Source: Bacillota bacterium (GTDB lineage: Bacteria; Bacillota; Clostridia; Lachnospirales; Lachnospiraceae). Taken from it: 25,049 nucleotides of DNA. Below, one piece after another: positions 14,648 to 22,607 of this stretch (position 1 is its first letter; each line of letters begins with the position of its first letter). Both the position numbers and the translations under genes were made by a program. The stretch covers positions 1-25,049 of the forward strand of contig JAEZHX010000246.1 of NCBI GenBank assembly GCA_023436765.1, read 5' to 3'. The notes below the pieces were generated by a model. It saw only the letters and a list, made by a program, of their open reading frames with translations, was not told the origin of the DNA and did not search any database.

Positions 14648-15436
14648 ATGCAAAAAAAATTATACTTTGGAACCAATTTGAAGATGTACAAAACAATCAG
14701 GGACACAGTAGACTATCTGAATTTACTTGCAGATAACACAAAAGATATTAGCAGAGATGAAATTGAGTTATTTGTAATACCTTCCTATACAGCATTAAGC
14801 AATGCAGTAAACTCAGTGGATAGAGGCTTGATAAAGCTTGGAGCACAAAACATGTGCTGGGAAGATCAGGGGCAATATACGGGAGAAATCTCACCGATCA
14901 TGTTAAAGGAATTGGGCCTGGACTTAGTAATGATCGGTCATTCTGAGCGCAGGCATGTATTTGGCGAAACAGATGTTGAGGAGAACAAAAAGGTGAAGGC
15001 TGCCCTAAACCACGGCTTTACGGCTTTATTATGCATAGGAGAGACTTTGGATGAGAAGACGTATGGGATCAGTGATGAAGTTCTTCGTACTCAATTAAAA
15101 ATCGGGTTACATAACGTTTCCATTGATCAGGTATCAAGATTATGGGTTGCCTATGAGCCTGTATGGGCAATCGGAGTAAACGGTATACCTGCTTCTGTAG
15201 AATATGCCGAAGAAAAACATGGTGTGATTAAGAATTGCTTAACAGAGATTTTTGGATCTTCAGGTAAAGATATTCCTGTACTATATGGCGGAAGTGTAAA
15301 CCCTGGCAATGCAAATGACTTAATTATACAGCCTTCCATTGATGGGCTATTTACCGGTAGAAGCGCATGGCAGGCAGATGATTTTAATAAATTAATCAGA
15401 AATGCTATTGAAACATATATGGGTATTCTACATTAA
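14648..15436 (+). CDS. Triosephosphate-isomerase paralogue, probably erythrulose-phosphate isomerase
   Basis: This TIM-barrel isomerase has 262 residues. The start at 14648 is chosen because GGAGG lies six bases upstream; an earlier in-frame ATG at 14606 lacks this. Catalytic Lys12, His98 (IGHSERR) and Glu170 (AYEPVWAIG) are all kept. Several otherwise fixed positions differ from housekeeping TIM: NWKMN reads TNLKMY, loop 6 reads AIGVNGIPAS in place of AIGTGKTA, and the phosphate loop GALVGGASL reads GLFTGRSAW. These changes resemble the EryH/TpiA2 and LerI type that isomerise L-erythrulose 1-phosphate to D-erythrulose 4-phosphate. Its position beside a polyol transporter, DhaK/DhaL and an RpiB-like isomerase supports that. 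The similarity to EryH is from memory, not from alignment. Confidence 0.88.
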   Translation: MQKKLYFGTNLKMYKTIRDTVDYLNLLADNTKDISRDEIELFVIPSYTALSNAVNSVDRGLIKLGAQNMCWEDQGQYTGEISPIMLKELGLDLVMIGHSERRHVFGETDVEENKKVKAALNHGFTALLCIGETLDEKTYGISDEVLRTQLKIGLHNVSIDQVSRLWVAYEPVWAIGVNGIPASVEYAEEKHGVIKNCLTEIFGSSGKDIPVLYGGSVNPGNANDLIIQPSIDGLFTGRSAWQADDFNKLIRNAIETYMGILH

Positions 15437-15471
15437 TCCATGCCTTTACAATATTAAGCGTGTTATGCAAA

Positions 15472-15514
15472 GCAGGTATCTGAAAACAATTTATGATTGT
15501 TTCCAGATACCTGC
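15472..15514. terminator. Bidirectional terminator between the TIM-like gene and glnN
   Basis: GCAGGTATCTGAAAACAAT (15472-15490) pairs with 15496-15514 over 19 positions with one mismatch and a 5-base loop. The plus-strand exit is CTTTT and the minus-strand exit is TTTGC. It serves two convergent genes. Confidence 0.85.
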
Positions 15515-15567
15515 CTTTTAACATTTATCTTCATGCAAAGTTACAAATTGAACTTTTCCACCTACTC

Positions 15568-17676
15568 CTAGACTTCAAATAACAAATCTCCATAGGTAGG
15601 TACCGGCCACAAGCTCTTATCAACGATAACCTCCAGAGCATCAATCGGAGTTCTTAATTCCACCATGGCAGGAACCACCTCCTGATGGTAGGCTTCCGCC
15701 ATCTTATGTCCCTCTTCGATTGCACCTGCCTTAGCGGTCTTATTCTGAAGGTTCTTTAACGCAGCCTGAGCTTTTACCAACAGCTCAGAAGTCTCTTGAA
15801 GGAGTTCTGTCTGAACGCTTACATCTGCACCGGGAGCGGCAGTCTTAATCGCATTGATTGAATCAGCCAGTGTCTTGGCGTAGGTGATAACTGCCGGGAT
15901 GAATTTCACACTAGCCATGGATATCATAGTCTTAGCCTCGATATTAATCGCCTTGGAATAAGACTCATACATGATCTCAGCACGGGAATGCAGCTCCGAC
16001 TCACAGAATACCTTATGCTTTTTGAAGATTGCGACAGCTTTCTCTGAATCCAGGTAAGGAATGGCTTCTACCATGGATTTGATATTAGGAAGGCCTCTTC
16101 TCTCAGCCTCTTCCACCCAAGCCTCAGAATATCCGTTGCCGTTGAAAACGATCCGCTTATGTTCACTTACTGTCTTCTTAATCATATCATGAACTGCCAA
16201 GTCAAAATCAGCAGCCTTCTCAAGCTCATCCGCCATTTCACCGAGTACATCTGCAACGATGGTATTCAGGACGGTATTACAGGATCCGATGGATGCGGAA
16301 GAGCCGACCATACGGAATTCGAATTTATTACCGGTAAAGGCGAACGGTGAGGTACGGTTACGGTCTGTGGCATCCTTGCTAAGTTCAGGGATCGTATGAA
16401 CACCGACATTCAGCTTGCCGCCATCCTTACTTCTCTTCGCTTCACCGGTCTCAATCAGCTGCGAAAGGACATCATCCAGCTGCGCACCTACAAATACGGA
16501 GATGATTGCCGGAGGAGCTTCATTTGCACCCAGTCTGTGATCGTTACCGACATTAGCAGCGGATACACGGAGTAAATCCGCATGCAGGTCAACTGCCTTT
16601 AACACAGCTGCTAAAAACAACAGGAACTGAATATTGTCATGAGGTGTTTTACCGGGATCCAACAGATTCTTACCGGTATCGGTGATCATGGACCAGTTAT
16701 TATGTTTACCGGAGCCATTCACTCCTGCAAACGGCTTCTCATGAAGTAGACAGGCAAGACCATGGCGGTTCGCCACCTTCCTCATACATTCCATAACCAA
16801 CTGGTTGTGGTCGGTAGCAATATTTGCGGTTGCATAGATCGGAGCCAACTCGTGCTGAGCAGGAGCAACCTCATTATGCTGAGTCTTCGCGGTAACACCC
16901 ATCTTCCAGAGTTCGGTGTTTAATTCCTTCATGAAGGAGCTAATTCTCTCCTTAATACTTCCGAAGTAATGATCCTCCAGCTCCTGTCCCTTCGGTGCCA
17001 TCGCACCGAATAAGGTTCTGCCCGCAAAGATAAGATCATCTCTCTTCAGATACTTTGCTTTATCTACTAAGAAATATTCCTGCTCCGGACCGACGGAGGG
17101 AGCAACCCGCTTTACATCCGTGTGTCCGAACAGCTTCACGATACGCACTGCCTGTTCACTTAATGCTTCCATGGAGCGGAGCAAAGGCGTCTTTACGTCC
17201 AGTGCTTCTCCGTTATAGGAGCAGAAAGCAGTAGGAATGCATAGTGTAACCCCGCCGGCATCCTCGCGTAAGAAAGCCGGCGAGGTACAATCCCAAGCGG
17301 TATATCCCCTTGCTTCGAAAGTAGCACGTAATCCGCCGGAAGGAAATGAAGAGGCATCCGGCTCACCCGTAATCAGTTCCTTGCCTGAGAACTCCATAAT
17401 TGCCTTACCTTCTGCAGTAGGGCTGATAAAGGAATCATGCTTCTCGGCAGTGATGCCTGTCATGGGCTGGAACCAGTGGGTGTAATGGGTAGCACCCCGT
17501 TCGATTGCCCAATCCTTCATCGCGTTCGCAACCACCTCTGCCACATTAGGAGCCAGGTAATCGCCATTCTCAATGGTCTTCTTAAGATCTGCATAGATTT
17601 TCTTCGGTAGACGTTCTACCATCGCTGCATCATTAAACACGTCAATTCCAAATAACTCGGTTAATCTCTCAGACAT
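15568..17676 (-). CDS. glnN: Glutamine synthetase type III
   Basis: This cytoplasmic enzyme makes glutamine from glutamate, ammonia and ATP, the main entry of ammonium nitrogen. At 702 residues it has the GSIII length, far above the 440-470 of GSI. Family hallmarks include the N-terminal ATHYTHWFQPMTG, EKHDSFISP, PSVGPEQEYFLVD, the nucleotide/glutamate region TAKTQHNEVAPAQHE, and HEKPFAGVNGSGKHNNWS. The C-terminal part carries the long helical extension typical of GSIII. GGGGAGG precedes the ATG by 7 bases. A terminator-like hairpin lies in its leader (17708-17737), so transcription is probably controlled by attenuation. No glnB, amt or nitrogen regulator gene is present beside it. Confidence 0.97.
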   Translation of the reverse strand: MSERLTELFGIDVFNDAAMVERLPKKIYADLKKTIENGDYLAPNVAEVVANAMKDWAIERGATHYTHWFQPMTGITAEKHDSFISPTAEGKAIMEFSGKELITGEPDASSFPSGGLRATFEARGYTAWDCTSPAFLREDAGGVTLCIPTAFCSYNGEALDVKTPLLRSMEALSEQAVRIVKLFGHTDVKRVAPSVGPEQEYFLVDKAKYLKRDDLIFAGRTLFGAMAPKGQELEDHYFGSIKERISSFMKELNTELWKMGVTAKTQHNEVAPAQHELAPIYATANIATDHNQLVMECMRKVANRHGLACLLHEKPFAGVNGSGKHNNWSMITDTGKNLLDPGKTPHDNIQFLLFLAAVLKAVDLHADLLRVSAANVGNDHRLGANEAPPAIISVFVGAQLDDVLSQLIETGEAKRSKDGGKLNVGVHTIPELSKDATDRNRTSPFAFTGNKFEFRMVGSSASIGSCNTVLNTIVADVLGEMADELEKAADFDLAVHDMIKKTVSEHKRIVFNGNGYSEAWVEEAERRGLPNIKSMVEAIPYLDSEKAVAIFKKHKVFCESELHSRAEIMYESYSKAINIEAKTMISMASVKFIPAVITYAKTLADSINAIKTAAPGADVSVQTELLQETSELLVKAQAALKNLQNKTAKAGAIEEGHKMAEAYHQEVVPAMVELRTPIDALEVIVDKSLWPVPTYGDLLFEV

Positions 17677-17707
17677 TTCTTATCCTCCCCAGTTTAGATT
17701 TAAGAAA

Positions 17708-17737
17708 AAGGTGTCCTCAAATGTTTGAGAACACCTT
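17708..17737 (-). promoter_or_regulatory. Terminator-like attenuator hairpin in the glnN leader
   Basis: AAGGTGTCCTCAAA (17708-17721) pairs with 17724-17737 over 14 positions with one mismatch. On the minus strand the stem runs straight into TTTTTCTTAAAT, an intrinsic terminator form. It ends only about 30 bases before the glnN ATG, leaving no room for a promoter after it. The likely promoter lies upstream, so glnN transcripts must read through this hairpin. The antiterminating factor is not visible. Confidence 0.7.
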
Positions 17738-17758
17738 CGCTCTTTATTGGTATAATAT

Positions 17759-17787
17759 ATATTAGTTTATATCACGTTTTCTGTGAA
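17759..17787 (-). promoter_or_regulatory. Promoter candidate for glnN
   Basis: On the minus strand TTCACA (17782-17787), 17 bases and TAATAT (17759-17764) fit a sigma-A promoter with five and four consensus matches. Transcription would start near 17752 and give a leader of about 75 bases containing the attenuator hairpin. Confidence 0.5.
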
Positions 17788-17885
17788 AAGAAAAGAACTT
17801 TTTTTAATAATTCCTCTTTTTATGAAAACTGCCGAAAAGTTTCCCACAATATTCAATTGTTTGTTATGAAATCAACAAAGTACGA

Positions 17886-18545
17886 CTAGTCCAGATACCA
17901 TTCGTCCTTCCCCGTCTCTTCCCCGGGGCCTTCTGATTTCGGCATATATTTCTTCAGAATATGTTCCATCATAAAAGAGTTGATCAAGACAACGGTTGCA
18001 GGAATGAAGAATAGCAGCATAGGCATAAACGCTGTAACGATTATAGCAGCAACTACTACCACTAACATTACAAAGGTGAGAGGAAGATGTCTCATAGACA
18101 TATAGACAGCTGCCTTAAGCAATTGCTTAACGGTCATCTCGAATCTGGACAGAATCGGAAATGCAAACATGGCGAAGCTGATTGCCAGGAAAGTAAGAGC
18201 TAAATAGATACCAAGGAAAACTGAACCTTTACTGCTATCCTCGCTCAAGGACTGCCAGGAAACAATGATATCAAAGTATAGGATTACGAATACTGCCGTG
18301 AGAATTACACCGACAATTGCACCTCTCTTAAAATTCAACCGGAAGGATTTGAAGAATTCCCGGAACAGATATCCTCTTTCTTTTCGGATTACCTTAACTA
18401 TTGTATAATATAATGCTGTAGTTGCCGGTCCAATCGTTATCACCGGAATACATAATATTACCCATAGTACACTCAGGAACAAGATGTCACATATTTTGCT
18501 CAGTGCAGTTAAAACCGGACTATCAATATTAAAAAGATTACCCAT
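17886..18545 (-). CDS. YesL-like membrane protein (DUF624 family)
   Basis: This 219-residue integral membrane protein belongs to the YesL/DUF624 family, common in Firmicutes and often near YesMN regulators and sugar transporters; its molecular role is not established. The start at 18545 (ATG, GGGAG nine bases upstream) is preferred to the upstream TTG at 18566, because the protein then begins MGNLFNIDSPVL as family members do. The N-terminal signature includes LCIPVITIGPATTALYY and the cytoplasmic RKERGYLFREFFKSFRLNFKRG. About five hydrophobic segments are visible (21-40, 75-94, 108-131, 155-175, 176-195). The tail is acidic and hydrophilic. It stands alone between rubrerythrin and glnN, so context gives little. 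No sugar genes adjoin it directly. Confidence 0.88.
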   Translation of the reverse strand: MGNLFNIDSPVLTALSKICDILFLSVLWVILCIPVITIGPATTALYYTIVKVIRKERGYLFREFFKSFRLNFKRGAIVGVILTAVFVILYFDIIVSWQSLSEDSSKGSVFLGIYLALTFLAISFAMFAFPILSRFEMTVKQLLKAAVYMSMRHLPLTFVMLVVVVAAIIVTAFMPMLLFFIPATVVLINSFMMEHILKKYMPKSEGPGEETGKDEWYLD

Positions 18546-18609
18546 AGTATATTTCTCCCATTTCAAACTCTTTTTTTACTTTATTCGATAACACTCTCAT
18601 CATCATTCT

Positions 18610-18618
18610 ATTTTATCA
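18610..18618 (-). promoter_or_regulatory. Extended -10 candidate for the YesL-like gene
   Basis: On the minus strand TGATAAAAT gives TAAAAT at 18610-18615 preceded by TG, about 65 bases before the start codon. No good -35 is seen, so this is tentative. Confidence 0.3.
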
Positions 18619-18723
18619 CATCCTGTCCCTATAGAAAAGTAAAATAATTATTAAGTAATCGTAGGTGTTCCGTATCAGTAATAGATAGCAATTCGTACTG
18701 TTTATCACATTCTAGGTATACAA

Positions 18724-18808
18724 ATAGCGTGTGATTATGATCCAACATAAGACACGTTCTCGCTCCGGTAGCAAACGTTCTCTTTATGGATTTATAATCA
18801 CACGCTAT
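18724..18808. repeat. 85-nt long imperfect hairpin in an otherwise empty 350-bp gap
   Basis: ATAGCGTGTGATTAT (18724-18738) has a perfect 15-bp reverse complement at 18794-18808. The 55 bases between also fold inward. ATCC (18740-18743) pairs with GGAT (18788-18791), and ATAAGA (18747-18752) pairs with TCTTTAT allowing one bulge. ACGTT (18754-18758) pairs with AACGT (18774-18778), and GCT pairs with AGC around a CCGGT loop. No T run follows on either strand and no flanking direct repeat is obvious. It could be a structured RNA, a regulatory cruciform or a palindromic repeat/MITE. The rest of 18546-18892 shows no gene. Confidence 0.7.
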
Positions 18809-18892
18809 CAGCTTAAATATATGATGTAATAAACATTCTTGTTATCTGCGCCATATTTAGTTTATGATATGGAACAGCTCAATATTTTATAT

Positions 18893-19486
18893 TTAGAAAC
18901 AGTCATCCAGCAGCTGGAAGTAATCCTTCGGATGCTTGCAGGCCGGACAGAGCTCCGGTGCCCCATCACCCTCATGCACATATCCGCAGTTTATGCATTT
19001 CCAAAATACCTTGCCATCCTTCTTGAATACCGTTCCGTTCTCAATATTCTCCAAGAGCTTACGGTATCTGGCTTCATGGTGCTTTTCTACCCTTGCGATT
19101 AATTGGAACTTGGATGCAATCTCCGTGAAGCCTTCCTCCTTCGCAGTATTGGCAAAGGCAGGATAGTCCACCTCCCATTCCTCATGCTCACCTGCGGCAG
19201 CAGATCTTAAATTTGCTATGGTATCACCGAATGCGAAAGGATAGGTCGCATTAATCTCCACCGGTGCAGGATTCTCTCCATCCAGGTGCTCCAATGCAAG
19301 CTTCATGAACACCTTGGCATGTTCCTTCTCATTCTCAGCTGTCTCAAGGAAGATATTCTGTATCTGCTTATATCCTTCTTTCCCTGCAACTGATGCAAAG
19401 TAGGTATATCTCATCCTTGCCTGTGATTCTCCTGCGAAAGCCTTCATCAGATTCTCAAGTGTCTTAGTTCCTCTTAAATTCGCCAT
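18893..19486 (-). CDS. rbr: Rubrerythrin
   Basis: Rubrerythrin is a cytoplasmic peroxidase of anaerobes that reduces hydrogen peroxide with electrons from rubredoxin or NADH-linked partners. The protein has 197 residues with the standard two-part layout. The N-terminal four-helix di-iron domain (1-150) carries Glu20 (FAGESQARMRY), Glu53 and His56 (ETAENEKEHAKVF), Glu100 (AAGEHEEW) and the EKHHEARY helix with Glu134 and His137. The C-terminal rubredoxin-like domain binds iron through Cys164, Cys167, Cys180 and Cys183 (CINCGYVHEG, CPACKHPKDYF). GGGAG precedes the ATG. It appears to be a single-gene unit. I looked for a PerR box upstream and found no convincing one. Confidence 0.97.
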   Translation of the reverse strand: MANLRGTKTLENLMKAFAGESQARMRYTYFASVAGKEGYKQIQNIFLETAENEKEHAKVFMKLALEHLDGENPAPVEINATYPFAFGDTIANLRSAAAGEHEEWEVDYPAFANTAKEEGFTEIASKFQLIARVEKHHEARYRKLLENIENGTVFKKDGKVFWKCINCGYVHEGDGAPELCPACKHPKDYFQLLDDCF

Positions 19487-19578
19487 ATGTATGACTCCCT
19501 TCTAATGTGATATAGATTAGTTATTCCTATGCTGGATATGATAAAAATAAATCTCATAATATTAAGTATATCACTAAA

Positions 19579-19608
19579 AAGGATGGAAAGGCAACCCCTT
19601 CCATCCTT
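19579..19608 (-). terminator. Intrinsic terminator after the DUF1015 gene
   Basis: AAGGATGGAA (19579-19588) pairs perfectly with TTCCATCCTT (19599-19608), extended by GG-CC across one mismatch. On the minus strand it is followed by TTTTTAGTG. It ends the receptor-DUF1015 transcript and insulates rubrerythrin. Confidence 0.85.
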
Positions 19609-19632
19609 GGAAATACTATTCTATTGCCCAGA

Positions 19633-20874
19633 TTATTCGAGAGAGTGAATAAACAGGCCGCTTCTTAATTTCGGTTCAAACCAGGTTGATTTCGGAGGCA
19701 TCAGCTTCCCTGCATCGGATACAGCAAATAACTCTGTTATTGAAGTAGGGTACATCGAAAAGGCCACCTTCATATCCTCTGACACTCTGCGCTCCAGCTC
19801 CTTTAAGCCCCGGATACCGCCGATGAAGTCAATTCTCTTATCCGTTCTCGGATCTGTAATGCCAAGGACCGGCTGTAGTAGATAATCCTGCAAGAGCGAG
19901 ACATCCAGAGCCTTTACGGGATCCGAAAGATTTTTTAAGGCTTCCTTCGCTTCAAGGGTATACCACTTTCCTTCCAGATACATCCCAAACTCTGCTTTCT
20001 TACCGGGAGCAAAAGGCTCTTCAACCGCAGGAGCAATAGAGAAGTGTTCTCCTACCTTCTTCACAAATTCCTCCACTGTTAGCCCGTTCAGATCCTTCAC
20101 CGCCCTATTATAAGGCATGATCATGAGCTGGTCATGAGGAAATAAAACCGATAAGAAAAAGTTGAACTTCTCCTCCCCGTTATAACCCGGGTGCTCCTTC
20201 CGCCGTTTTAAACCAACCTTCACTGCAGAGGCCGCCCGATGATGTCCGTCTGCGATATAGATACTGTCAATAGCCTCAAAGGCACTCCTTATTTTATCAA
20301 CCGGCTCCTTACGGGAGATCCTCCATACCTGATGACCGATTCCATCCACAGAGATGAAATGATAAAGCGGTTCCTCCTGCTTGACCGCCTCTACGATCAG
20401 GTCAAGCTCCCTTCTTGAGCGATAAGCCAGAAAGATCGGCCCGGTCTGCGCATTACAGAGATCAACATGGTTGATCCGGTCAATCTCTTTATCTTCCCTG
20501 GTATTCTCATGCTTTTTAATGACATTATCCAGATAATCATCAATTGAAGCGCAGGCAACGATCCCCGTCTGCGACCTTCCCGCCATCGTCAGCTGATAGA
20601 TATAATAGCATTCTTCCGTGTCCTTCTTCAGAATCCCCTGTCCAATCATAGCATTTAGAAGCTCCTTGGCTTTCACATATACTCTCGGATCATAGGTATC
20701 CACCTCGTCGGGAAATTGTGTCTCTGCCCGGTCGATATTCAAAAAGGATAAGGGTTCCCTTAAGACCTCCTCCTTTGCTTCCTTTCGATTATACACATCA
20801 TATGGTAATGCTGCCACCCGTTCGGCTGCCTTTCTCTCCGGTCTGATACACTGAAACGGTCTTACTGTTGCCAT
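19633..20874 (-). CDS. DUF1015 family protein (serine-biosynthesis neighbour)
   Basis: This 413-residue soluble protein belongs to the DUF1015 family, whose function I cannot state. The start at 20874 (ATG, GGAGG eight bases upstream) is preferred to the GTG at 20889, and yields MATVRPFQCIRP as expected for the family. Conserved blocks are AALPYDVYN (21-29), KHENTREDKEIDR (121-133), IYIADGHHRAASA (205-217) and the C-terminal DPRTDKRIDFIGGIRGL. The ADGHHR block resembles the nucleotide-binding GHHR/GCHR motif of the ParB/sulfiredoxin/SerK fold, by eye only. It lies downstream of serC and serA, a grouping common in clostridia, with a receptor gene inserted between. A link to serine metabolism is inferred from that neighbourhood. 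Confidence 0.88.
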   Translation of the reverse strand: MATVRPFQCIRPERKAAERVAALPYDVYNRKEAKEEVLREPLSFLNIDRAETQFPDEVDTYDPRVYVKAKELLNAMIGQGILKKDTEECYYIYQLTMAGRSQTGIVACASIDDYLDNVIKKHENTREDKEIDRINHVDLCNAQTGPIFLAYRSRRELDLIVEAVKQEEPLYHFISVDGIGHQVWRISRKEPVDKIRSAFEAIDSIYIADGHHRAASAVKVGLKRRKEHPGYNGEEKFNFFLSVLFPHDQLMIMPYNRAVKDLNGLTVEEFVKKVGEHFSIAPAVEEPFAPGKKAEFGMYLEGKWYTLEAKEALKNLSDPVKALDVSLLQDYLLQPVLGITDPRTDKRIDFIGGIRGLKELERRVSEDMKVAFSMYPTSITELFAVSDAGKLMPPKSTWFEPKLRSGLFIHSLE

Positions 20875-20896
20875 TAAATTAACCTCCACACTGTCT

Positions 20897-22387
20897 TCAA
20901 TTCATATTCTTCATTGCATTTCTCTGATCTTTCATCCTGTCGTTCAATGCCTTAATCTGACCGACTGTTTCGCTGATGAAGCCAATCTGGGAATTCTCTT
21001 CTTCGATATAGGATAAGATCTCCTCGGTTGCAGCAGAGTTCTCTTCTGAAATGCTGGCCACATTCATCAGCTGCTCCTGAATCTCGATAAAGTTATTTAC
21101 CAATTCTTCGATTCCCTTCACATTCTTCTGGAACTCTCCGTTGGTATCCTTATAATAATCCTTGATATGTTTAAAGAAATCAGCAACCTCACTCATCATA
21201 GCCAAGCCTGAATTAGCTGCTTTATCACCTTCCACTGATTTTTCAGCTGCTTCTGCTGATTTCTCAGAGATATGGTCGGTCACTTCGGTTATATCTGCGA
21301 CAATGGCCTTACTCTGCTCTGAAAGTCTTCTGATTTGCTCTGCCACAACAGCAAAACCCTTCCCTTGTTCACCGGCACGGGCAGATTCAATGGATGCGTT
21401 CAGTGCCAGAAGGGTTGTCTGGCCTGCGATATCCTTAATACTGTATAAAAGGCTGTTGATCATGTCAAGGCTTTCTTTCAGTTCAGTAACGGTAATTGCC
21501 GTCATACTGATAGCGGATTGTACTGTGCTCATACTGTTCTTAGCTGTCTCAACCTTTCTCCAGCCATCCTCCACCATGCTCTCCATGCTGTTGGTTTTAT
21601 CCATAATCCCATGGGAGAGGGATACTGACTGATTAAGTCCCTGCATAGAGCTGTTCATCGTCCCATTAATCACATTAACACTAGAGGCTTCCTCCTGAAT
21701 AGCGGCAGAGATCTGTTGTACAGATTCCAATATTCCTTTGCTTGTTTCATTTATATTAAAAGTTTTCTCGTTTAATACACCGATACTGCCGTCAAGGGTT
21801 GCAGCGACTTCTTTGATGGATTGAAACATTCCGTTCAGCCTTCCGAGAAGCTTACCGGTTTCCGCTTCCTTCTCAGCGGTCTTATTCACCAGATCATTGC
21901 CCCACTTTGTAAGGAAGTATAGTAAAATCAAGACACCGTCCGTCAGTATGATGATTGTTGTGAAATCGGAATAGGTATGTATCTCAGAGAGGAAGCTGTC
22001 CGGAACAAATACGTAAAGAATGATGTATTCTATATTCACCAGGATGCCATGGATCAAAATAAGTTCCTTTTTAAAGTAAAGAGATACCATCGCTATGGAT
22101 ACTAAAAACATATAATGTTTGTTTAAGCTATATCCATCAGCAAAGATCAGGCCGGTGATAACTAAGGAGGTCAGTGATGCAAACAGCAATCCACGAATGT
22201 AGCTTTTCATTGGAAAAAAATAATTCAGAAACATTATTATAGCTATTACAGCTCCTGCCGTCAGCTGGACAACGCTGTTCGCAAGCCCATCAGCCATAGC
22301 AACCTGCCCGCATATGATAATTACCAACAACAAAATAGTAATCAGATTAACCTTATCCGCTTTTCTTAAGTTGTAGCCCACCTGCAT
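20897..22387 (-). CDS. Methyl-accepting chemotaxis-type receptor with six-TM sensor region, no HAMP
   Basis: This membrane receptor has 496 residues. The start at 22387 is chosen because GGGAGG lies eight bases upstream; the open frame extends to 22474 but that part is AT-rich and lacks an RBS. Six hydrophobic segments (about 13-31, 36-57, 64-83, 92-107, 109-128, 141-160) are joined by short loops, so there is no large external ligand domain, and no HAMP is evident. The signalling domain (about 190-490) contains the conserved tip around residues 315-358 with AGQTTLLALNAS, RAGEQGKGFAVVAEQIRRL. No CheR-binding pentapeptide ends the protein. It precedes the DUF1015 gene by 22 bases and shares its promoter. 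It may signal chemotaxis or another CheA-type pathway; what it senses is unknown. Confidence 0.9.
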   Translation of the reverse strand: MQVGYNLRKADKVNLITILLLVIIICGQVAMADGLANSVVQLTAGAVIAIIMFLNYFFPMKSYIRGLLFASLTSLVITGLIFADGYSLNKHYMFLVSIAMVSLYFKKELILIHGILVNIEYIILYVFVPDSFLSEIHTYSDFTTIIILTDGVLILLYFLTKWGNDLVNKTAEKEAETGKLLGRLNGMFQSIKEVAATLDGSIGVLNEKTFNINETSKGILESVQQISAAIQEEASSVNVINGTMNSSMQGLNQSVSLSHGIMDKTNSMESMVEDGWRKVETAKNSMSTVQSAISMTAITVTELKESLDMINSLLYSIKDIAGQTTLLALNASIESARAGEQGKGFAVVAEQIRRLSEQSKAIVADITEVTDHISEKSAEAAEKSVEGDKAANSGLAMMSEVADFFKHIKDYYKDTNGEFQKNVKGIEELVNNFIEIQEQLMNVASISEENSAATEEILSYIEEENSQIGFISETVGQIKALNDRMKDQRNAMKNMN

Positions 22388-22432
22388 ATTCATAACCTCC
22401 CAATATCTTAAATTCCGGTAATCATTACTATA

Positions 22433-22461
22433 ATCATAATACTTTATATATTTATTTTCAA
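22433..22461 (-). promoter_or_regulatory. Promoter of the receptor-DUF1015 unit
   Basis: On the minus strand TTGAAA (22456-22461), 17 bases and TATGAT (22433-22438) form a good sigma-A promoter. It would start transcription near 22426, about 40 bases before the receptor start at 22387. This supports the shorter start, because the upstream in-frame ATG at 22474 would lie outside the transcript. Confidence 0.65.
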
Positions 22462-22532
22462 CATAAAAACACATTATATTTTATAAATATTCAGGTTTAT
22501 CTATATATAGTAAAATCTAGTATAAAAAGATA

Positions 22533-22566
22533 CTGCAAACGAATTAACTATGCAATTCATTTGCAG
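22533..22566 (-). terminator. Intrinsic terminator after serA
   Basis: CTGCAAACGAATT (22533-22545) pairs with 22554-22566 over 13 positions with one mismatch and an 8-base loop. The minus-strand exit is TATCTTTTTATA. It separates serCA from the receptor-DUF1015 unit. Confidence 0.8.
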
Positions 22567-22607
22567 CACCTTTCTTCTATTCCCTATCCACTCTATTCAA
22601 AATATAG

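Noticed and set aside
18839..19166. Plus-strand frames opposite rubrerythrin
   Set aside because: They are shadows of the strongly conserved rubrerythrin gene.
19487..19575. PerR box upstream of rubrerythrin
   Set aside because: Only loose AT-rich resemblance to TTATAATnATTATAA; no symmetrical match.
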